DNA of 64,000 nt from Sulfurovum sp. XGS-02 (GCF_023213175.1 NZ_CP093312.1:2129080-2193079); one strand, 5' to 3'; counted from the first letter of the stretch, positions 34,497 through 43,848 are shown. Numbers and translations: made by a program. Notes: generated by a model from the sequence alone, not told the origin.

Positions 34497-34676
34497 AACT
34501 TTTCATGGGAAGTATTTTTGAAAAAAGGAGTTGCACCCATCAACGGAGAGTCAAGATGCATACAAAGTGAAAAGCTACCTAGAAAGCCTGAAGTGTCAAA
34601 AAGGGATAAAGAGTCCTTCATGACTTTCTTGTGGTAAGTATAACTCCATTGTATGAAACAAGTGTGAAATCTATCT
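34497..34676 (+). ncRNA. Candidate structured RNA, copy 1
   Basis: First of two diverged tandem copies (period about 228-232 bp). Shared blocks in order: AACTTTT, AGGAG, AAAAGCTAYCTAGAAARCC, AAAAGGGA, TATAAY and GTGAAATYTAT. Stem 1 pairs 34581-34586 (AGAAAG) with 34624-34629 (CTTTCT); stem 2 pairs 34589-34593 (TGAAG) with 34616-34620 (CTTCA); the loop is purine-rich (AAAAAGGGATAAAGAG). Two base pairs differ from copy 2 by compensatory changes on both sides (34586:34624 G-C versus A-T; 34592:34617 A-T versus G-C). No protein frame is conserved between the copies. Plus orientation is inferred from the terminator behind copy 2. Confidence 0.6.
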
Positions 34677-34728
34677 GGCATTCATTCTCAAAGCGTATGA
34701 TTCTTCTACCCTTTACCTTGCCAGACCC

Positions 34729-34910
34729 AACTTTTGAAACAAGATAACTCTCTTAAAGGAGGGTATTCACATGAGATGAGAATGCCCGTATATACACAAA
34801 AGCTATCTAGAAAACCATCGAGGCTTATAAAAGGGAGGGAGGAGTAACCTCAGTGGTTTTCATGCTGCTATTATAATCGTCTTGTGTGTAATGTTTGTGA
34901 AATTTATACG
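34729..34910 (+). ncRNA. Candidate structured RNA, copy 2
   Basis: Second tandem copy. Stem 1 pairs 34810-34816 (GAAAACC) with 34855-34861 (GGTTTTC); stem 2 pairs 34820-34823 (GAGG) with 34848-34851 (CCTC); the loop reads CTTATAAAAGGGAGGGAGGA and is GA-rich, as in copy 1. Not a known riboswitch or housekeeping RNA that I can recognise. Ends at the conserved GTGAAATTTAT block and runs into the terminator region. Function unknown; the GGAGG-containing loop could pair with C/U-rich RNA. Confidence 0.6.
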
Positions 34911-34912
34911 TG

Positions 34913-34987
34913 ACTGGAAAAGTCATGCTTTAATCGTCAATTTGGCCACTTTTCAGTGCCTATAATAAGCATCTTTTTTATTTTTTT
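34913..34987 (+). terminator. Terminator with an alternative helix, end of the RNA region
   Basis: ATGCTT (34925-34930) pairs with AAGCAT (34967-34972), with an inner GGC(C)AC/GTGCC hairpin, followed by CTTTTTTATTTTTTT: an intrinsic terminator on the plus strand. A competing helix ACTG(G)AAAAGT / ACTTTTCAGT (34913-34923 with 34948-34957) is mutually exclusive with it, as in attenuators. No plus-strand gene follows. Confidence 0.6.
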
Positions 34988-35337
34988 AATACCAGAGCTT
35001 AAAAAGAGGTTTAAAACGTCTTATTTCGCAATTTAGATAGCTTTATTCACCTTTTAAAGCTTTTTAACACCCACTGTACTAATTTATAATAGTTTTTACA
35101 CAAAAAAATCTATTGATAAAGAAAGAGCGATTTCTTGCAATAGCCATTTTCATTTTATATATATCGGGACGAGACTTTTTTGGGATTCGTTTTATTCTTT
35201 CGTTGCATCAACAAAGAAAAAAAGAATGAAGGGGAAAGAGATCAAAGTTTTAGATTTAAAAATATCAGTTAGCACAGAAATTGTAGTAACTGTATAGAAA
35301 CTAACTTATTAAGTATAAAAGAGTAAAAAACAGAAAT
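34988..35337. other. Gene-free stretch between RNA region and nrdA
   Basis: About 350 bp of AT-rich DNA with no credible frame. It contains one imperfect hairpin (CTTTCGTTG-CAT-CAACAAAG at 35197-35216, extended by ATTCTTT/AAAGAAT flanks). Otherwise I see nothing. Confidence 0.5.
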
Positions 35338-35356
35338 ATTCTCTTTATCAGAGAAT
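35325..35356 (-). terminator. Terminator of nrdA
   Basis: ATTCTCT-loop-AGAGAAT (35338-35356, 7-bp perfect stem) about 38 bp past the nrdA stop, followed on the minus strand by ATTTCTGTTTTTTAC. Confidence 0.5.
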
Positions 35357-35393
35357 AACTCCTATTTTAGTCCTTACTCACATCTATGTGTCA

Positions 35394-37763
35394 TTATTGA
35401 CAACCGACACACTCCATAGATCTATCTTCTACATCATTAGAAGATTCAGGAGATTGCGATCTTAGATAGTAGGTAGACTTCAATCCAAACTTCCAAGCAT
35501 TCATGTAGATCTCATTGAGGTATTTACCACTTGCTTTATCCAGCGTGATAAAGATATTGAGACTCTGTCCCTGATCCAGCCATTTTTGTCTGATAGCTCC
35601 TGCTTTGACAAGAAGGTTTTGATCAAGATCATAACTAGGTGTATAGTACTGCCATGTGTCTGCCGTAAGATTCGGTGCAACGACCGGGATGAGCCCTGAG
35701 AGGTTCTCTTCAAACCACTTTCTTTTATAGACCGGTTCGATCGCTTGTGTTGTACCTGTCAAAATAGAGATAGAACTTGTCGGTGCGATAGCCATAAGGT
35801 AACCGTTTCTCATACCGTCTGTTTTAACTTTTTCTTTCAGCCCCTGCCAGTCATGGCTATATCCAAAGAGACCGCCTCTGTCAACCAGTTTACATGCATT
35901 CTCATTTGCTTTATCAATAGGGAAAATACCTTTGGACCAGTCTGAACCTTCAAAGTTCGGATAGGCTCCTTTCTCCAATGCCAGGTTACTGGATGATTCA
36001 ATGGCATAATAAGAGAATGACTCCATCACTTCATCTATCTTGGTAAAGTGGTCATGACTTCCCCACTCTATCTGATGTTCTGCAAGCATCTGTGACTCAC
36101 CCATGACACCAAGACCGATGGATCTTGACTTTTCATTTGTCTTCTTTACTTTTGCCAAAGGATAGAAGTTCAGGTCAATCACATTGTCAAGCATACGGAT
36201 CGCGGTAGGCACAACACGCTCCATATCTTCTTTGGTATTGACATTGGCAAGGTTGACAGATGCAAGGTTACATACCGCTGTATCACCATCCGTTTTTTCT
36301 TTGTCAACGATCCATATCTGCTTACCATTAAGGCTGTCAAGTGCTGTCACCTTTTTAGCCGGTTTTGTTTTTCCGTTGTCTACCGTGAGCATCTCATTTT
36401 CATCATAGGCTTCGGTCGTTCCATCTTCGAATGTGAAACGTGTTTTATAGGTGTTCGGTGCAGTGTTTTGGAAGATCTCTGTACAGAGGTTTGTACTTCT
36501 GATCACACCTGCATGCTTGTTAGGGTTTGCTTTGTTTGCCGTATCTTTGAACGTAAGGAACGGGTTTCCTGTTTCAAAGTAAGATCTCAGCATCTCCTTC
36601 CAAAGCGCTTTTGCAGAGACTCTCTCTCTGGTAATATTATCATCTGAATTTTCAAGCTCTATATAACGTGCCTCGAACTCATCCCCATAGAGTGTTGTCA
36701 ACTCTGACACTTCAAATGGATCAAAGAGTGTCCACATCTCATCTGCTTCTACCCTTTTCATAAAGAGGTCATTGAGCCACATCGCAGGGAAGAGGTCATG
36801 TGCCCTACGACGCTCTTCACCCGAGTTCTTTTTCAAGTCAAGGAAGTCACGTACGTCAACATGCCACGGTTCAATGTAAACAGCGATAGCCCCTTTACGT
36901 GTACCAAGCTGGTCCACTGCGATGGCAACATCGTTGGCGATTTTGAGGAAAGGTACGATACCCCCTGCGGCATGCTTATGCCCATCGATATATGAGCCCA
37001 TACCACGGACGAGTGACCAGTCCCAACCGATACCTCCGCCAAATTTAGAAAGTAATGCCATCTCTTTGTATCCGTCAAAGATTCCTTCAATATTATCCGG
37101 TGTTGACCCGATGTAACATGAACTCAGTTGATGTCTCGGCGTTCTTGCATTGGACAGGGTCGGTGTTGCTGCCATCACTTCAAACTTACTCAAAATGTCA
37201 TAAAACTTTTTCGCCCATGTTTGACAGTCAAACTCATTTTGCGCCAGGAACATGGCTACACCCATAAAGAGCTGCTGAGGCAATTCAATAGGCGTTCCGC
37301 TACGGTCTTTTAAGAGATATCTGTCATAGAGTGTACGAATACCAAGATAGGTAAATTGCAGATCACGCTCAGGCTTAATGTAATCGTTAAGATCGTCAAG
37401 GTCATATTTGTCTTTCAATCCAAGAACGATACGCCCCTCTTTCTCTCCACGTTCAAAATGTTCACGCAGATGGTTATAGCCTGTAAAACCGGTTACTTTA
37501 TGGTAGAGATCGTAAAGAAAAAGTCTAGCAGCGACAAACGTCCAGTCGGGTCTGTCAATGTCTATCTTGTCAACCGCTGTTTTGATCAGCGTTTGCTGTA
37601 TCTCTTGAGAAGAGATCATGTCACGAAATTGGAGCTTTGCATCCACCTCAAGTTCACTTTGACTTACCCGCACAAGTCCCTCTACTGCTGCGGCTGTATA
37701 CTTCTGAATCTTGCCTACATCTAAAGTCTCTACTCTACCGTTTCGTTTAACAACTCTGATCAT
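35394..37763 (-). CDS. nrdA: Ribonucleotide reductase class Ia, alpha subunit
   Basis: 789 residues from the ATG at 37763 (MIRVVKRNGRVETLDV), which has GGACAGGGA upstream and fits the family N-terminus, an ATP-cone; a TTG start 23 codons earlier with AAGG is possible. Catalytic core features include NLCTEIFQN (active-site Cys), CNLASVNL and the C-terminal redox tail ECVGCQ that passes electrons to the active site. Makes deoxyribonucleotides with NrdB. Stands alone on the minus strand, downstream of purB with about 260 bp between. Confidence 0.95.
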   Translation of the reverse strand: MIRVVKRNGRVETLDVGKIQKYTAAAVEGLVRVSQSELEVDAKLQFRDMISSQEIQQTLIKTAVDKIDIDRPDWTFVAARLFLYDLYHKVTGFTGYNHLREHFERGEKEGRIVLGLKDKYDLDDLNDYIKPERDLQFTYLGIRTLYDRYLLKDRSGTPIELPQQLFMGVAMFLAQNEFDCQTWAKKFYDILSKFEVMAATPTLSNARTPRHQLSSCYIGSTPDNIEGIFDGYKEMALLSKFGGGIGWDWSLVRGMGSYIDGHKHAAGGIVPFLKIANDVAIAVDQLGTRKGAIAVYIEPWHVDVRDFLDLKKNSGEERRRAHDLFPAMWLNDLFMKRVEADEMWTLFDPFEVSELTTLYGDEFEARYIELENSDDNITRERVSAKALWKEMLRSYFETGNPFLTFKDTANKANPNKHAGVIRSTNLCTEIFQNTAPNTYKTRFTFEDGTTEAYDENEMLTVDNGKTKPAKKVTALDSLNGKQIWIVDKEKTDGDTAVCNLASVNLANVNTKEDMERVVPTAIRMLDNVIDLNFYPLAKVKKTNEKSRSIGLGVMGESQMLAEHQIEWGSHDHFTKIDEVMESFSYYAIESSSNLALEKGAYPNFEGSDWSKGIFPIDKANENACKLVDRGGLFGYSHDWQGLKEKVKTDGMRNGYLMAIAPTSSISILTGTTQAIEPVYKRKWFEENLSGLIPVVAPNLTADTWQYYTPSYDLDQNLLVKAGAIRQKWLDQGQSLNIFITLDKASGKYLNEIYMNAWKFGLKSTYYLRSQSPESSNDVEDRSMECVGCQ

Positions 37764-37997
37764 CTTTTCCCTGTCCTTTTGTGTTGCTTTGTCATCGTTT
37801 TTTATGACATTGATTAATCCGATTTTACTCAAATTTACCTTGTGTATTTTTGAAAAGTTGTATCATTTTTAGACATCTTTTTTATAAGATTTGGTGATGG
37901 CGTTTGAAAGGCTCTCTACCGGGGAGATTACAAAAGTATAAGGGTTATTTATAGGGGTGAAAGGGGAGGGGAAAAGTGTGATTGATCTATATTTTTT

Positions 37998-38016
37998 CAT
38001 GGGCGAAGTGCCCATG
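37998..38016. other. Perfect hairpin after purB
   Basis: CATGGGC-GAAGT-GCCCATG, 7-bp stem, 12 bp past the purB stop. On the minus strand it is followed by A-rich, not T-rich, sequence, so it is not a standard intrinsic terminator; it may protect the 3' end of the purB mRNA. Confidence 0.5.
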
Positions 38017-38027
38017 ATAGACTCTAT

Positions 38028-39356
38028 TTATTGAAACACTCTTTTGAAAATAGCATCTACATTTTTTGTGTAGTAGTCATAATTAAAACATTCTCTGATC
38101 TGTGCCTCGGAAAGTTTAGATCTTAACTCTTCGTCTGCAAGCAAGTGTCCCAGGTACAAAGATTCACCTTCGTCATTCGTCGTTGGTTTACCTTGCTGGA
38201 TCTCTTCCCATACTTTCATTGCATTTCTTTGAACGATCTTATACGCATCTTCTCTGCTTACACCCGCTTTAGGAAGCTCCAGCAGTACTCTTTGAGAGAA
38301 AACCAATCCACCCGTAAGGTTAAGGTTCTTCATCATGTTCTCAGGCATGACTGTAAGGTTTGCAATGACACTGTTCATTCTGTGCAGCATGAAGTCAGAA
38401 GTGATAAACGCATCCGGAAGCCAAAATCTTTCAGTAGATGAGTGAGAGATATCTCTTTCATGCCAAAGTGCTACGTTTTCCATAGCCGGAGCAGCATAGG
38501 CTCTTATCATACGTGCAAGACCTGTAATGTTTTCTGTCAAAATAGGGTTTCTTTTATGCGGCATAGCAGAAGAGCCTTTTTGACCTTTGGCAAAATATTC
38601 CTCAGCTTCATACACTTCTGTTCTTTGCAAGTGTCTGACCTGCACTGCGAATTTTTCTACAGAAGAAGCCATCAATGCCAAAGCAGTTGCCAGTCTTGCA
38701 TATCTGTCTCTATGTACGACCTGGTTTGAACAAGGCTCAGGTTTTAAACCCAGTTCAGCCATGGCCAACTCTTCAAGCTCAAGCGGCGCATGTGCAAAGT
38801 TACCCATCGCACCTGAGATCTGACCTACAGCGATCACTTCCATTGTCTCTTCAAGGTTCTTAAGATGTCTGGCCATCTCATCATACCAGACTGCCAAAGT
38901 CAAACCAAATGTAATAGGTTCTCCATGGATACCATGACTTCTTCCTACCATAAGAGTCATTTTATGTTCTTCGGCACGTTTCTTGATAGACTCCATGAGC
39001 ATCTTTGTATCTGCAATGATGATCTCCAGAGAAGCTTTCATCTGGAGAGCAACACCTGTATCTACTGCATCTGAAGATGTCATACCATAGTGGAACCATC
39101 TGGACTCTTCTCCGAGACTTTCGCTGACACTGGTGTTAAAAGCAATAAGATCATGTTTTGTAATCGCTTCTATCTCTTCTATTCTCTCCACTGAGAATGT
39201 AGCATTGTTCACGATCTTTTCGCAATCGTCATCAGGAATAAGCCCCAGTTTATTCCATGCTTTCACAGCGGCTTTTTCAACCTCAAGCCATGCTGCATAT
39301 CTTGCATGTTGTGTCCAATGTTTTGCCATCTCTTCTCTTGAATATCTTTCAACCAT
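38028..39356 (-). CDS. purB: Adenylosuccinate lyase
   Basis: 442 residues. Fumarase/aspartase superfamily; cleaves SAICAR and adenylosuccinate in purine synthesis. Signature SSAMPHKRNP at about residue 262, plus TSSDAVDTG and GRSHGIHGEP (active-site His). Start ATG at 39356. Stands alone, divergent from the RluA-family gene. Confidence 0.96.
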   Translation of the reverse strand: MVERYSREEMAKHWTQHARYAAWLEVEKAAVKAWNKLGLIPDDDCEKIVNNATFSVERIEEIEAITKHDLIAFNTSVSESLGEESRWFHYGMTSSDAVDTGVALQMKASLEIIIADTKMLMESIKKRAEEHKMTLMVGRSHGIHGEPITFGLTLAVWYDEMARHLKNLEETMEVIAVGQISGAMGNFAHAPLELEELAMAELGLKPEPCSNQVVHRDRYARLATALALMASSVEKFAVQVRHLQRTEVYEAEEYFAKGQKGSSAMPHKRNPILTENITGLARMIRAYAAPAMENVALWHERDISHSSTERFWLPDAFITSDFMLHRMNSVIANLTVMPENMMKNLNLTGGLVFSQRVLLELPKAGVSREDAYKIVQRNAMKVWEEIQQGKPTTNDEGESLYLGHLLADEELRSKLSEAQIRECFNYDYYTKNVDAIFKRVFQ

Positions 39357-39494
39357 TTTCTTTTCCTTGGTGTTTTACATTGCAACCCTCGTTCCCATGA
39401 TCTCTGTGGGAATAGATATTTCAATACAATATAGAAACAAATTTTTTATGCTAGAATTCTACCAAAATAGCAGTTATATAAAGGTGAAGCAGAG

Positions 39495-40424
39495 ATGCCA
39501 TTTGTTAAAGAGAAGTTTACAGTAGCAGAGAAAATGCCTGCATTTGTATTTATCATGCGTACCTTTAATATGTCACAAGGACAAGCCCAGCGTGTCATCT
39601 CCAAAGGCAGGTTACTGATCGGGAACAACTCTTTTTTCCGTTCCGGAGAGCATATAGAAGGTGAAGTGGAAGTGGTCTATTTCAAACCCTCTTCACAAGG
39701 GAATTTCCCTCTCTTTCATACCAAAGACTTTATGGTCTTTGAGAAATATTCCGGTGTACTGGTCCATCCCAATACGATGGCAACCCCCTACTCCCTCCTC
39801 GATGAGATCCGTAGTGTTTCTGGTGATGATGCCAATGCTGTGCACCGTATAGACATGGAGACATCCGGATTGCTTTTGGCAAGTAAGCATAAGCACTCAG
39901 AATCTTTTTTGAAGCGCTCCTTTGAAGAGAGAAGTATCCAGAAATCCTACCTTGCATGGGTAGACGGTAAACTCACAGAACCCTTCTCTTCGAAAGAGCG
40001 TATCAAGGTCAACAGTGACTACAGCCAAAGCAAACACAAGGTCTTTATCTCTGAAGAAGGTAAAGCTTCGCATACAGATTTCATCCCTCTTGAATATGAT
40101 GAAACCCTTGATGCTACGCTCGTTGCCTGTTATCCCCATACAGGGAGAACACATCAGATCAGAGTCCATTTGTTTCACGTGAAACATCCTATTTTGGGTG
40201 ATCCCCTATATGGAACGACATTCAAAACTGCCAATGCTTACCTCGAAGAGGAACTCAGCCAGGAAGACCGTATAAGAGAAACAGGCGCAAGTAGACTGAT
40301 GCTGCATGCCCATAGTCTGACCTTCAGTATGGGATCAAAATTTCATATAGAGAGTAAAAGTGATTTTGCTCAGATGAAAGAGCTGATCTGCGAGAAAGAA
40401 AAAAGAGTCTTTAACAAAAGTTAG
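39495..40424 (+). CDS. RluA-family pseudouridine synthase
   Basis: 309 residues. An S4-like N-terminus (NMSQGQAQRVISKGRLLI), then the catalytic domain with HRIDMETSGLLL (catalytic Asp in the HRLD-type motif, about residue 117), KSYLAWVDG and HTGRTHQIRVHL. Converts specific uridines of 23S rRNA or tRNA to pseudouridine; the target cannot be told apart among RluC/RluD/TruC relatives. RNA genes rlmN, ksgA and another pseudouridine synthase are nearby. Confidence 0.9.
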   Translation: MPFVKEKFTVAEKMPAFVFIMRTFNMSQGQAQRVISKGRLLIGNNSFFRSGEHIEGEVEVVYFKPSSQGNFPLFHTKDFMVFEKYSGVLVHPNTMATPYSLLDEIRSVSGDDANAVHRIDMETSGLLLASKHKHSESFLKRSFEERSIQKSYLAWVDGKLTEPFSSKERIKVNSDYSQSKHKVFISEEGKASHTDFIPLEYDETLDATLVACYPHTGRTHQIRVHLFHVKHPILGDPLYGTTFKTANAYLEEELSQEDRIRETGASRLMLHAHSLTFSMGSKFHIESKSDFAQMKELICEKEKRVFNKS

Positions 40425-40431
40425 GAGAAAG

Positions 40432-40533
40432 CTACTTCTCCTCATCACTCCTGGAATCATAGATAAACCAACCTACTCCGATCGCTGCAACAATGATAAT
40501 AAATCCCAACATAAAAAGTTCCAAAGTTGACAT
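40432..40533 (-). CDS. Small single-pass membrane protein (33 aa)
   Basis: ATG overlapping the rlmN stop (TAATG), with GGAGAAG upstream. Encodes [20 protein letters not shown], one transmembrane helix, then YDSRSDEEK. Too short for automatic gene finders but well formed and coupled to rlmN. Function unknown. Confidence 0.55.
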   Translation of the reverse strand: MSTLELFMLGFIIIVAAIGVGWFIYDSRSDEEK

Positions 40534-41603
40534 TACACTTCTCCTTCTAATTCCTGTTCGCGTAGCTGACCGCAGGCTGCTGATATATCCAGTCCTTTAG
40601 ACTCACGTATTGTACAATGCAACCCTCTTTTAGTCAGGTACTCCTGAAACTCTTTCATATCTTTTTCACTAGGACGCTTGAACTCCGTACCTCCGTACGG
40701 ATTAAAATATATCAAATTGACCTTGGCTTTAATACCGTCAAGAAGAGAGAGAAGTTTCTTTGCTGCAGAGATATCATCATTGACATCCTTGATGACAAGA
40801 TACTCAAACATCACTCTTTTTCTGTCATTGACAGGAAAGTTTTTTACCGCAGTGATGATAGACTCAATATTGTATGCCTTGTTAATGGGCATCAACTGTT
40901 GTCTCAACTCATCGTCAACCGCATGTAAAGAGATGGCCAGATTTACGCCCAGTTCCATTTTCCCAAGTTTTTCTATCTTTGTACTGAGTCCGGAGGTAGA
41001 GATGGTTTGTCTATGTGTGGCTATGGCCATACCCTCAGGATCAGCAAAGATCTTGACGGCTTTCGCCACTTCTGTCAGGTTGTCAAGTGGTTCACCCATC
41101 CCCATGAAAACAATATTGACACGACGGTTGGCATCGATCGCATTGTCTTTTTTGATCATCCGTACCTGTTCAACGATCTCACCCGCTGTCAGGTTACGCA
41201 TAAAACCGCCCTTTGCGGTCAAACAAAAGGCACACCCTACCTTACACCCTACCTGAGATGAGATACAAACCGTATAACGCTCCTGATGTTTTACAGAGCC
41301 ATCTTCATGATACTCTTTCTCTCTCATTAAAAGCAGTACAGATTCCACTGTATGTTTATCATGAAGTTCGAAAAGATATTTACGGCTTCCGTCTTTAGAA
41401 TTTTGTACCATGACTGTTTTGAGAGGGGTAAGGGTATACTCCTCACCCAGTTTTTCTCTCATCTCTTTGGGTAGGTTTTTCATCTCTTCAAACGAATCTG
41501 CATACTTATGGTAGATCCAATTGTATATCTGCTTCGCACGGAAAGAGGGCTTGATCACTTCACCTAACTCTTCTTTTGTCAGATCTTGTATTATTTTTTT
41601 CAT
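40533..41603 (-). CDS. rlmN: Dual-specificity rRNA/tRNA methyltransferase RlmN (A2503)
   Basis: 356 residues. Radical-SAM enzyme methylating C2 of A2503 in 23S rRNA and A37 in some tRNAs. CxxxCxxC cluster motif in [17 protein letters not shown] (about residue 118-126), MGMGEPLDN, and the C-terminal catalytic Cys in ISAACGQL (about residue 343). ATG immediately follows the stop of the phosphorylase-like gene. Confidence 0.95.
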   Translation of the reverse strand: MKKIIQDLTKEELGEVIKPSFRAKQIYNWIYHKYADSFEEMKNLPKEMREKLGEEYTLTPLKTVMVQNSKDGSRKYLFELHDKHTVESVLLLMREKEYHEDGSVKHQERYTVCISSQVGCKVGCAFCLTAKGGFMRNLTAGEIVEQVRMIKKDNAIDANRRVNIVFMGMGEPLDNLTEVAKAVKIFADPEGMAIATHRQTISTSGLSTKIEKLGKMELGVNLAISLHAVDDELRQQLMPINKAYNIESIITAVKNFPVNDRKRVMFEYLVIKDVNDDISAAKKLLSLLDGIKAKVNLIYFNPYGGTEFKRPSEKDMKEFQEYLTKRGLHCTIRESKGLDISAACGQLREQELEGEV

Positions 41604-42128
41604 CTATTTACTTTCTTTTATATACTGGGTTAATCTCAGCATTGCTTCTTTATGGTTATCCATAAAATCTCTGTGTGCATTCTCATCACAATAGTTGGTC
41701 ACAATGAAAATACCTGCCGCAGGAATATCAAAAGATTTTGCTACCTTCAGTACAGCATAGTATTCCATATTCTCTAAGTGGATATTTTTGGAAAGATACG
41801 CCTTCCCTATACTTTTATCCGTCGTAATATAATTGGAACTGTTCACGATTGTTTCACGTGAAACATCTTCTGCCGTGGAGACCATATTGTCTATAGGGGT
41901 ATAGGAGCCCCCTGTGAAGAAACTGTTCTCTATGTTCGCTGCTGTTTTTGATTCTACAATGTCAAAGACTTTCTTTTTACCATACGAGCCTGCCGTACCT
42001 ACGAACAATAGAAACTTTGGTTTTTGAGACAAACACAAACGTGTTAAATTGATCGCAACATCTGTCAACCCAATGCCGACAGGCAAAGCAAAATCAAATT
42101 GCTCGCTCTCTCCTGCACAAATGATCAT
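41604..42128 (-). CDS. Nucleoside phosphorylase-like protein (PNP/UDP family)
   Basis: 174 residues, shorter than MTAN or PNP enzymes (about 230). Contains PVGIGLTDVAIN, LLFVGTAGSYG (the family GTAGS motif), NMEYYAVLKVAKSFDIPAAG (corresponds to the M-E-x-x-A ribose-binding region) and IVTNYCDENAH. Probably a purine nucleoside phosphorylase or nucleosidase. The N-terminal strand with the usual catalytic Glu-Glu is missing, so the activity is uncertain. Between hisF and rlmN in a tightly packed minus-strand operon. Confidence 0.75.
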   Translation of the reverse strand: MIICAGESEQFDFALPVGIGLTDVAINLTRLCLSQKPKFLLFVGTAGSYGKKKVFDIVESKTAANIENSFFTGGSYTPIDNMVSTAEDVSRETIVNSSNYITTDKSIGKAYLSKNIHLENMEYYAVLKVAKSFDIPAAGIFIVTNYCDENAHRDFMDNHKEAMLRLTQYIKESK

Positions 42129-42131
42129 AGG

Positions 42132-42896
42132 TTACATTCTCACCGGGATATTCTTCCCTCTAAGATAGCTTTTTAATTCCATTATGTCAATCTCTTTAAA
42201 GTGGAAGATCGAAGCCGCCAGAGCAGCATCCGCATGACCGATCGTGAATGCCTCTTCAATGTGCTGCATGGTTCCCGCACCACCAGATGCAATGACCGGT
42301 ATATTGACAAGATCACTGATGCTTCTGTTGAGGTCGTTGTCAAATCCTGCTTTGGTTCCATCTGCATCCATAGAGGTGACGAGCAGTTCACCCGCACCTC
42401 TTTCATAGGCTTCTTTCGCCCATTCGAGTGCATCAATACCCGTATCGTTACGTCCCCCATGGGTAAAGACATGCCATTTGTCATCGCCGACTCTTTTGGC
42501 ATCTATCGCCACTACGATACATTGGGATCCAAAACGTTTTGCTCCCTCTTCAATGAACCCAGGGTTCTTGATAGCTGCGGAATTCACACTGACCTTATCG
42601 CAACCTACATTGAGAAGGTTATAGATATCAGAGAGTTCTCTGATCCCTCCGCCTACCGTAAGAGGGATGAAGACTTCCTGTGCCACTTTTTTCACGACAT
42701 CAACGATCGTGTCACGTCCTTCGTGGCTCGCACCGATATCAAGAAAAGTGATCTCGTCTGCACCCTCTTCATTGTAACGTCTGGCCACTTCTACAGGATC
42801 TCCTGCATCACGCAACCCGACAAAATTAACACCTTTTACTACCCTTCCGTTATCTACATCCAGACAAGGTATGATACGTTTTGCAAAATAATCCAT
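42132..42896 (-). CDS. hisF: Imidazole glycerol phosphate synthase, cyclase subunit
   Basis: 254 residues, full length TIM barrel. [14 protein letters not shown] with catalytic Asp (about residue 12), [23 protein letters not shown], and [14 protein letters not shown] with the second catalytic Asp (about 130). Closes the imidazole ring in histidine synthesis with HisH. Other his genes are not in this window. First gene of the operon hisF - phosphorylase-like - rlmN - small membrane protein; -10 box at 42932-42937. Confidence 0.97.
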   Translation of the reverse strand: MDYFAKRIIPCLDVDNGRVVKGVNFVGLRDAGDPVEVARRYNEEGADEITFLDIGASHEGRDTIVDVVKKVAQEVFIPLTVGGGIRELSDIYNLLNVGCDKVSVNSAAIKNPGFIEEGAKRFGSQCIVVAIDAKRVGDDKWHVFTHGGRNDTGIDALEWAKEAYERGAGELLVTSMDADGTKAGFDNDLNRSISDLVNIPVIASGGAGTMQHIEEAFTIGHADAALAASIFHFKEIDIMELKSYLRGKNIPVRM

Positions 42897-42931
42897 CTAA
42901 TACGCCGTTTTCCTCTCAAAATTATGATAAG

Positions 42932-42937
42932 ATTATA
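42932..42937 (-). promoter_or_regulatory. -10 box of the hisF operon
   Basis: TATAAT on the minus strand (within GTATAATC) 36 bp before the hisF ATG, in the divergent space shared with ksgA. Confidence 0.5.
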
Positions 42938-42990
42938 CAAAAATTATCCCAAACGTGGGATTAGTATCAATTATAAAGGTAGATTATAGT

Positions 42991-43848
42991 ATGATTATTG
43001 AAAATTTAGCCGAATTTGCCAGTAAAAAATTTGGTCAAAACTTTTTAAAGAATGATATCTATCTTCATAAAATCATCCAAGCGATGCCCAATGACGATCT
43101 AAAAGTCGCAGAGATTGGGCCTGGCTTAGGTGATTTAACCAAAGAGCTTGTAAAAGTTCGAAATGTCACAGCATTTGAGGTTGATAAAAGATTATGTGAG
43201 CATCTTACAACTGAATTTGAAGAACCTATCCACAAAGGGCGCTTTGAATTACGGTGCGGGGATGTGCTTGAGCGTTGGGAGTCAGGAAGCCTGCTGGATG
43301 AGCCTTATCATCTGGTAGCCAACCTGCCCTACTATATCGCAACCAATATCATTTTAAAAGCATTGAAAGATGAACACTGCCAGTCTATCCTGGTCATGGT
43401 TCAAAAAGAAGTGGCTGTCAAATTTGCAGCGAGTGTGAAACAAAAAGAGTTTTCTGCTCTTTCTGTACTTGCGCAAACGGTAGGGAAAGCGACACTGTGT
43501 TTCGAAGTTGAACCCGAAGCATTTGTCCCCCCTCCGAAAGTGACTTCCGCGGTGCTTTTAATAGAGAAAGACCAGTCACTGGATGACGAGAGGTTTGAAG
43601 CGTTCTTAAAGATCGCATTTGCGCAACCGCGTAAAAAACTCTCTAAAAACCTTACGGCTGTTTTTTCTAAAGATATGGTACATCAAACCTTCGAAAAGTT
43701 GGGTATAGACCCCAACCTACGGCCTCATGAAGCTGAGACATCTATTTATCATCACATATATAATGAACTAAAGGATAATTTAGATGGAAAACAACGGTCA
43801 GAACAACGAAAGATCTCAAAATCAAGGGCAAAGAACACCCAGAGATAG
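42991..43848 (+). CDS. ksgA: 16S rRNA A1518/A1519 dimethyltransferase
   Basis: 285 residues from the ATG at 42991 (MIIENLAEFASKKFGQNFLK); an upstream ATG at 42955 adds 12 residues without a better ribosome site. SAM-binding EIGPGLGDLT (about residue 43) and the catalytic NLPYYIATNI (about 113) are intact. Dimethylates two adjacent adenines near the 16S 3' end. Its last 65 bases overlap the rnj start in another frame. Confidence 0.94.
   Translation: MIIENLAEFASKKFGQNFLKNDIYLHKIIQAMPNDDLKVAEIGPGLGDLTKELVKVRNVTAFEVDKRLCEHLTTEFEEPIHKGRFELRCGDVLERWESGSLLDEPYHLVANLPYYIATNIILKALKDEHCQSILVMVQKEVAVKFAASVKQKEFSALSVLAQTVGKATLCFEVEPEAFVPPPKVTSAVLLIEKDQSLDDERFEAFLKIAFAQPRKKLSKNLTAVFSKDMVHQTFEKLGIDPNLRPHEAETSIYHHIYNELKDNLDGKQRSEQRKISKSRAKNTQR

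Noticed and set aside
34448..34681. 77-codon frame on the minus strand over RNA copy 1
   Set aside because: Not conserved in copy 2, no ribosome site; the conservation between copies follows stems, not codons.
34497..34910. Glycine riboswitch as explanation of the tandem copies
   Set aside because: The conserved glycine-aptamer sequences are absent, and no glycine gene follows on the plus strand.
37998..38016. Hairpin behind purB as intrinsic terminator
   Set aside because: The stem is perfect but the minus-strand side is followed by A-rich sequence without a T-run, so I list it only as a hairpin.
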